This document shows positions 33,968 to 38,162 of a stretch of 38,162 bases of DNA, in pieces (position 1 is the stretch's first letter; every line of letters begins with the position of its first letter). The DNA is taken from positions 1 through 38,162 of the forward strand of contig CASFDA010000006.1 in NCBI GenBank assembly GCA_949293335.1, read 5' to 3'. Made by a program: the position numbers and the translations under genes. The notes under the pieces are model-generated. The model did not search any database, was not told the origin of the DNA, and worked only from the letters and a program-made list of their open reading frames with translations. The stretch comes from an uncultured Spirochaetales bacterium. GTDB lineage: Bacteria; Spirochaetota; Spirochaetia; Sphaerochaetales; Sphaerochaetaceae.

Positions 33968-34147
33968 GTATTTATCTGTGAAACTTTTGTGTAGATTTTT
34001 ATAAGGAAAATGATGATAGAAAAGTCGAAATAATCGATAAAAAAAGATGTACTAATAAAAAGGATTCGTCCTTAAAGGGCTAAACCTGTTTAGATATATA
34101 GAAATCCAACGCAGAAGGAATAAGAGGTTTTTCGTATAGAAAGCAAG
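33968..34147. other. AT-rich intergenic stretch
   Basis: No gene is visible. It holds a small inverted repeat CTAAACctGTTTAG (34080-34093) and the AAGGA-TTCG-TCCTT hairpin near 34060-34073. The 315-base gap from 33833 to 34147 separates the efflux operon from the terminator of outer-membrane protein paralogue 2. Confidence 0.4.
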
Positions 34148-34177
34148 AAATCCCTCAGTTCGAAAACCAAGGGATTT
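34148..34177 (-). terminator. Terminator of outer-membrane protein gene 2
   Basis: The stem AAATCCCT/AGGGATTT is the same as that of paralogue 1, with 59 flanking bases identical. It lies 31 bases after the gene's stop on the minus strand. Confidence 0.7.
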
Positions 34178-34208
34178 CTATAATAATTGCTCTAACTTCT
34201 ATTATTTA

Positions 34209-35354
34209 TTAGAAGGATACAGATACGCTAGGAACAATCATGAGTCCTGCATAGTCGTAGTAGTATGCACCCATGTTGCCTTCACTGTACTGGATTCCAA
34301 GGTTGTACTTTACACCAGAGAGTGTATAGCCGATGTTGCCACCTACGAAGTAGGACAGATCAAAATGTCCAAGGTCATCAGCACCGAAGTATACGTTGAA
34401 GTTCATGTTCTCTACGAGAGCAAGATCAACACCAACGTTGAGATAGTTCCATGGATCTGCACCTGTAGCTTCATCAAAAGTTCTGAGAGCATATTCAACA
34501 TAGCCAGATACCATGTCTACGCCACCGTAAACAACTGCTGCAAACTGGTTGTACTTTGTTCCAAACTCGTAGCGGTCAGATACAGAGAGGCCAAGAGCGA
34601 AATCTGTGCCGAGAAGTTCACCAAGGTTGACATCTACTGCACCACCAAGAAGTCCGCCAGCTTCAGAGTCTGATGTATAAAAATCTTTTGTTTCACCATT
34701 CATTGCGTAGTCAACAGATACTGCGATTCCGCTGTATGGTTTTACCAATACAGATGCTGTGAGATCATCATTATTTGCATATAGCGAATTATATGTTTCA
34801 CCGGTGCCATCAGTATAAGCTGAATCATCCCAAAGCTTTGGTGCATATGTCACCTGTGCCTGCACGAAGTCCTGATAACCAACTGTGAGGCCAAATGGTG
34901 TTGTGTTATTGAGTGTTCTTACTCTGTCAAGGTTAGCGCCAGATACGTTGTTGTATGCTCTGAATGTTGTTACACGTCTGTTGCCACCAATCTCGAGTGT
35001 TACGTCAACTGGGCTCTCGCCGCCAACTGCTGCTGCAATTGCCTTTGCGATATTTGTCTTGAAGATAGCTTCAATCTTTCCAGACTCACCAAAGAGCTGT
35101 TCTGTGTTTGTAAGTGAGCCACCCCAAAGTCCCTTCACGGCAGCTGACCAGAAGCCCTGATCATCACCGATTGTGAAATTGAGACTCATCTCATCAGTTC
35201 CATCGCCATCATCGCCATATGTGTAGGCTGTCCACTGATCCTGATAGTAATTTGCTGCTACACCAGCTGTAAGAGATCCACTGAACTGTACAGCTGCAAA
35301 TGCTACAGAAGTTGCGAGCAAGCAAACAAGCAATAGTGCAAGTACTTTTTTCAT
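34209..35354 (-). CDS. Major outer-membrane beta-barrel protein, paralogue 2
   Basis: From ATG 35354 the product has 381 residues; a GGAGG box precedes it, and the longer frame from 35381 would add nine residues with no support. It starts with the same signal peptide as paralogue 1 (ending LLATSVAFA) and ends VPSVSVSF. The central segments conserve KPYSGIAVSVDYAMNGE and SVSDRYEFGTKYNQ. Differences cluster at residues 35-65 and 175-205, as expected for surface loops. It has a good promoter, unlike paralogue 1 for which none is clear. The orientation is opposite to paralogue 1, 10 kb away. Confidence 0.75.
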   Translation of the reverse strand: MKKVLALLLVCLLATSVAFAAVQFSGSLTAGVAANYYQDQWTAYTYGDDGDGTDEMSLNFTIGDDQGFWSAAVKGLWGGSLTNTEQLFGESGKIEAIFKTNIAKAIAAAVGGESPVDVTLEIGGNRRVTTFRAYNNVSGANLDRVRTLNNTTPFGLTVGYQDFVQAQVTYAPKLWDDSAYTDGTGETYNSLYANNDDLTASVLVKPYSGIAVSVDYAMNGETKDFYTSDSEAGGLLGGAVDVNLGELLGTDFALGLSVSDRYEFGTKYNQFAAVVYGGVDMVSGYVEYALRTFDEATGADPWNYLNVGVDLALVENMNFNVYFGADDLGHFDLSYFVGGNIGYTLSGVKYNLGIQYSEGNMGAYYYDYAGLMIVPSVSVSF

Positions 35355-35425
35355 ACTTCCTCCAAATAAAACTAGGGACACACCACAAGGTGCATTTTTC
35401 CCCCTTATTCCGTTATACGTCTCAT

Positions 35426-35455
35426 ATTCTAGTTATGTGATTTGTTTGATGTCAA
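35426..35455 (-). promoter_or_regulatory. Promoter of outer-membrane protein gene 2
   Basis: TTGACA (35455-35450) and TAGAAT (35431-35426) on the minus strand are 18 bases apart, about 70 bases before the ATG. No such pair is found before paralogue 1, so expression of the two may differ. Confidence 0.6.
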
Positions 35456-35620
35456 GATGAAATCACACACAACCAACACAAAAGGGTATCAAACATGAAT
35501 AATAATACATAAAATTTGCATAATTTCTGTACTAAGTACTATTAATTTATGGCTTATGATTTTTTACTTGGTTAATTGGTGATTCCCACATAAATTCTTT
35601 TAATACTTGGAATAAGTGAA

Positions 35621-36037
35621 CTAGTTCAAACAGGTGTTTATATCCTTAAGAGAAAACCCCTTTCGCTCAAAGAACAAAATACTCTTCTCTTTGCCACGAA
35701 TTCTTATGGACTTGTCTAGAGCTTTTGAAAGATATGGAATATGCTCTCCGTTCTCAAAAAATGAGTGCGTGATCAAACGAGCAAGGTCGTTTTCTACTCC
35801 TCTTTCTCTTAATCTTATATATATAATATACTCCCCTTCTGGAGTTTTTCTCATGCGGGAGTTTATGTAGCTGAGTGCATAACGTTCATCCGAGAGAAAG
35901 TTATTTTTCTTCAGTGTTGCTATGCTGTTTTCAACTTCTTTCTTTCCAAAGCCCTTGTCGATGAGTTTTCTTTCAAGTTCCTTTGATGAATATTCCCGGA
36001 TGGCAAGCAGAGACAATGCCTTATCATATGCATTCAT
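35621..36037 (-). CDS. recX: RecX-family regulatory protein
   Basis: A 138-residue protein matching RecX, the small inhibitor of the RecA recombinase filament. It has the usual helical repeats: ALSLLAIREYSSKELERKLIDKGF, LKKNNFLSDERYALSYINSR, LRERGV and FFERKGFSLKDI. Length is typical. RecX is often next to recA; here no recA is in the window. It stands alone on the minus strand. The call rests on the recognisable repeat pattern and length. Confidence 0.8.
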   Translation of the reverse strand: MNAYDKALSLLAIREYSSKELERKLIDKGFGKKEVENSIATLKKNNFLSDERYALSYINSRMRKTPEGEYIIYIRLRERGVENDLARLITHSFFENGEHIPYLSKALDKSIRIRGKEKSILFFERKGFSLKDINTCLN

Positions 36038-36112
36038 GACAACATTCTAGCAGATAATGATAAAATTTGCGCTCATGATTACTAGCTGACATTGATAATA
36101 CCAAATTAAAAC

Positions 36113-36304
36113 TCACAAAGATAAAACATCTGCTATGATGCGATTGTTGTTAAGAATAGATTTCTGAGATTTTCTCCTCCTGTCGCTTCGACAGGGCAAG
36201 GTTCCATATCCTACTTTTATCTCTGCCTCCGCTTCTTTGAAGCCCGGCTTTCCAGACCAAAGCAGGAAACGGATGATGAGATTCGTATCAATGAGACTTA
36301 TCAT
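36113..36304 (-). pseudogene. Broken PIN-domain (VapC-like) toxin, N-terminal part
   Basis: The frame starts MISLIDTNLIIRFLL, the classic opening of a PIN-domain ribonuclease with its first catalytic Asp. After about residue 33 it loses similarity. A shift of frame uncovers IWNLALSKRQEEKISEIYS, which resembles the middle of a PIN domain, so a frameshift and a deletion are likely. The frame ends after 63 residues, about half of a normal toxin. Its ATG overlaps the antitoxin stop by 4 bases, the usual layout for such pairs. It is probably inactive. Confidence 0.6.
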
Positions 36305-36552
36305 ATCGCCTCACCACCGATCTTCTGTATGCGCCTTTTTCCTTCTCTCAGTTCAGGGTTTGCATATTCGGAAAGAATCCCGGCCGCTTTGAGTGATTTC
36401 TGCTTTGATTCCTTTTTCCTGATTATGATTGAACCTGACACTTGCGATATTTCCACAGGATCGCCATCTCTTATTCCTGTTTTTTTCAGGATCTGCTCGG
36501 GAATTCTTGCCGCGAATGAGTTGCCCCAGCGTGCTATTTTTGTCTTGTACAT
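36301..36552 (-). CDS. AbrB/MazE-type antitoxin
   Basis: An 83-residue protein with an N-terminal swapped-hairpin AbrB domain: KIARWGNSFAARIPEQILKKTGIRDGDPVEI. Its C-terminal tail is charged and would normally wrap the partner toxin. It overlaps the PIN toxin gene by ATGA, so the two once formed a VapBC-type pair. The antitoxin looks intact although the toxin is broken. It may still bind its own promoter or act on related toxins. Confidence 0.75.
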   Translation of the reverse strand: MYKTKIARWGNSFAARIPEQILKKTGIRDGDPVEISQVSGSIIIRKKESKQKSLKAAGILSEYANPELREGKRRIQKIGGEAI

Positions 36553-36795
36553 AAGTTTCTCCCGTATCTACAGTATATATGTCAGATCCGAAAAGATTAT
36601 CTGGATGAAACAGATCCAATTCATTTTGCATCTTGTTTTTGATTTAACGCAAAATGATAGTTTTAACACTCATTTTGTGCATTTCAAAAAATTTTAATGC
36701 AATCTTGCCGTAGAAGAACACAAATCCCATTGGAGATGTCATCATTGAAAGATGGGACTCTGCTCTCGCGATTGATCTGCTTGTACAAAAAAATT

Positions 36796-36823
36796 ACCCC
36801 TCCTTCGGTTCAACGAAAAAGGG
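36796..36823 (-). terminator. Terminator of the rplM-rpsI operon
   Basis: On the minus strand CCCCTTTTTC and GAAGGAGGGG pair (with two G-U pairs) around an 8-base loop, followed by a run of T. It lies about 45 bases after the rpsI stop. Confidence 0.7.
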
Positions 36824-36869
36824 GCATACATCATTACTGATGATTTTGCTAAATACGAGATAGAAATAA

Positions 36870-37283
36870 TTATCTCTTTGAGAACTGGAAGTGCCTTCTT
36901 GCCTTCCTCTGTCCATACTTCTTTCTTTCGACCATTCTCGGGTCTCTGGTCATAAGACCTGCTGTATGGAGTGCGCTCTTGAAGCTTTCATCAGAATTTA
37001 CAAGTGCTCTTGCAACGCCATGCCTGCATGCTGCAGCCTGACCGTTGATTCCGCCACCTGTTACAGTGATCACGAGATCATACTTTCCTTCTGTCTCTGT
37101 TACCTTGAAAGGCTGAGATACGAGGGATGCGTTGAGGACGTCTACAAAGTACTCATTTACATCCTTTCCATTGACTGTGATCTTGCCATTACCCTCTCTG
37201 AGGTAAACTCTAGCCACAGCAGTCTTGCGCCTTCCAACTCCGACTCCGAGATTGACGACTTTGCTATCTTTCTTGTTGGCCAT
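36870..37283 (-). CDS. rpsI: 30S ribosomal protein S9
   Basis: From ATG 37283 it has 137 residues. The upstream ATG 37289 is only 3 bases from the GGAGG box, while 37283 is 9 bases away, so I choose the latter. The core GVGRRKTAVARVYLR, the central TVTGGGINGQAAACRHGVARAL and the basic C-terminus YGQRKARRHFQFSKR are diagnostic of S9, whose tail reaches the ribosomal P site. It follows rplM by 14 bases, the standard bacterial pair. Confidence 0.97.
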   Translation of the reverse strand: MANKKDSKVVNLGVGVGRRKTAVARVYLREGNGKITVNGKDVNEYFVDVLNASLVSQPFKVTETEGKYDLVITVTGGGINGQAAACRHGVARALVNSDESFKSALHTAGLMTRDPRMVERKKYGQRKARRHFQFSKR

Positions 37284-37297
37284 CTTCATCTACCTCC

Positions 37298-37726
37298 TCA
37301 AAACTCTACCTTTTCAGGTGTCTGTGCCATATGTGGATGCTCTGCACCAGCATATACCTTGAGATGTGTGAAGAGAGTCCTTCCCAGCTTGCCTCTTGGA
37401 AGCATGCCCTTGATTGCGTGCTCCATCGGATATGTCGGCTTGCGAACGATCATGTCCCTGTAATTCTCAGCCTTGAGTCCGCCTGGGAATGTTGAATGAC
37501 GATAGTAGAACTTGTCGTCAAGCTTGTTTCCAGTCACATTGGCCTTAGCGGCATTGATGATGATTACATAATCCCCCATGTCCTGATGAGGGACATACTC
37601 ACTCTTGTTCTTTCCCCTGAGGATCCTTGCAGCCTCTACAGCTACGCGTCCGAGGGTCTTTCCTTCAGCATCGATGAGATACCATTTCTTATTCATCGTT
37701 GCAGGTTTGACGAAAATAGTCTTCAT
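37298..37726 (-). CDS. rplM: 50S ribosomal protein L13
   Basis: A 142-residue L13 protein, an early 50S assembly protein. It starts MKTIFVKPATMNKKWYLIDA and has the L13 blocks LGRVAVEAARILRGKN, YRHSTFPGGLK and MLPRGKLGRTLFTHLKVYAG. GAAGG lies 8 bases before the ATG. It is the first gene of the rplM-rpsI operon and has a long leader. Nothing unusual in the coding region. Confidence 0.97.
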   Translation of the reverse strand: MKTIFVKPATMNKKWYLIDAEGKTLGRVAVEAARILRGKNKSEYVPHQDMGDYVIIINAAKANVTGNKLDDKFYYRHSTFPGGLKAENYRDMIVRKPTYPMEHAIKGMLPRGKLGRTLFTHLKVYAGAEHPHMAQTPEKVEF

Positions 37727-37958
37727 TTAATAACCTTCATTCTTTTTCTGCAGGAAAGCCAGGTTCACCAGCCAGGGAATGTTTCTGGAAGTTCTTCTAT
37801 CTCCGGGGAAAGGGGGATGAAGAAGAATAGCTCTTCCATATCTCATTCCAAGGACACAAGGCCTAAAAGAAATTCTGATCAGACTCGGGTTGTGGAGGCC
37901 TTTCTCATGATCGATGTTCTTTTACCTGCCGCTAGGCTGCCAAGACAGCCAAGTTGGT
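37727..37958 (-). promoter_or_regulatory. Leader of about 225 nt before rplM
   Basis: Transcription from the promoter upstream gives a leader of about 225 nt on the minus strand. It contains a small hairpin GGCTG/CAGCC near 37934-37950 and longer arms AAGGCCT and AGGCCTT that could pair across about 32 bases (37844-37895). Ribosomal operons are often controlled by such leaders, and the gene product L13 itself could bind. No known leader motif was recognised. Confidence 0.45.
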
Positions 37959-37987
37959 ATTATATTGATAATGAAAATTGATGTAAA
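37959..37987 (-). promoter_or_regulatory. Promoter of rplM-rpsI
   Basis: TTTACA (37987-37982), a 17-base spacer and the consensus TATAAT (37964-37959) on the minus strand form a strong promoter of the kind expected for ribosomal protein genes. Confidence 0.75.
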
Positions 37988-38029
37988 TACTTAAAGTGTA
38001 AAAACAACGGTGATCATAGGATTGGTTAA

Positions 38030-38121
38030 TTGAAAAAGTAAATGCAGGACAAAAGGGGTAATGACCTGCGCTAACTTTTTCAAACCTGAAGTATCACCAC
38101 AAACAGCATTTACTTTTTCAA
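38030..38121. repeat. 92-bp element with 16-bp perfect inverted ends
   Basis: TTGAAAAAGTAAATGC (38030-38045) and GCATTTACTTTTTCAA (38106-38121) are perfect inverted copies. Inside, GCAGG and CCTGC can pair around a short loop, and a third TTTTTCAA occurs. The element is gene-free and could be a structured RNA, a terminator pair or a small mobile-element remnant. Confidence 0.6.
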
Positions 38122-38162
38122 AAAATGAAGGTGTTCCTAACGCTCATTCTTTTCTTCAGTAC

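Noticed and set aside
34065-34100. Possible riboswitch or terminator from small inverted repeats near 34060-34093
   Set aside because: Stems are short and AT-rich and no gene or transcript end depends on them; likely chance in AT-rich DNA.
36720-36850. Plus-strand frame reading GDVIIERWDSALAIDLL across the rpsI terminator
   Set aside because: No start or ribosome-binding site, no certain family, and it overlaps a convincing terminator.
37496-37981. 161-codon plus-strand frame opposite rplM and its leader
   Set aside because: Half of it is antisense to rplM and the rest to the leader; no signal or domain supports it.

Overview
The window looks like chromosomal DNA of a diderm, most likely a host-associated spirochaete of the Sphaerochaeta group. 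That assignment is an inference: it rests on the style of the two related major outer-membrane proteins, many Sec signal peptides, a LytTR two-component system, and several AAA ATPase genes with a DUF4143-type C-terminus. No rRNA, tRNA or CRISPR array was found.

Left part (1-12.4 kb, nearly all minus strand). A large chaperone-usher type secretion locus runs from about 12.1 kb down to 1.0 kb. A near-consensus promoter (TTGACA-N17-TATATA) precedes a PapD-like chaperone, then a 1247-residue usher, then nine secreted, cysteine-poor, pilin-like proteins, one of them a 492-residue candidate adhesin. The usher is unusual. Seven predicted transmembrane helices and a 170-residue acidic linker precede the usher domain, so one chain appears to link inner and outer membrane. 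Directly upstream, in the same orientation, are an AgrC-like histidine kinase, a LytTR response regulator and an FAD/NAD oxidoreductase. The kinase and regulator are good candidates for controlling the locus. The far left edge holds the start of an AAA ATPase gene, and a small orphan ORF faces the end of the fimbrial operon.

Middle part (15.6-23.1 kb). This is a metabolic and accessory patchwork: an orphan trpB behind a good promoter, a relic ATPase fragment between two copies of the same hairpin, a nitroreductase, a YitT-family membrane protein, a PIN-toxin fragment, a NagB-family protein whose 3' end overlaps a tyrosine recombinase, and a threonine aldolase.

Right part (23.2-38.2 kb). Two paralogous outer-membrane proteins lie in opposite orientation and bracket about 10-12 kb. 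Their 5' ends, 3' ends and terminators are nearly identical at base level, so the segment could in principle invert or the genes could exchange sequence. Between them are a DMT transporter, an outer-membrane barrel plus S41 lipoprotein pair, a miniature ATPase with a large internal deletion, and a TolC-adaptor-RND efflux operon with a palindromic operator candidate. The end carries recX, an AbrB-type antitoxin with a broken PIN toxin, and the rplM-rpsI ribosomal operon with a strong promoter and a leader of about 225 nt.
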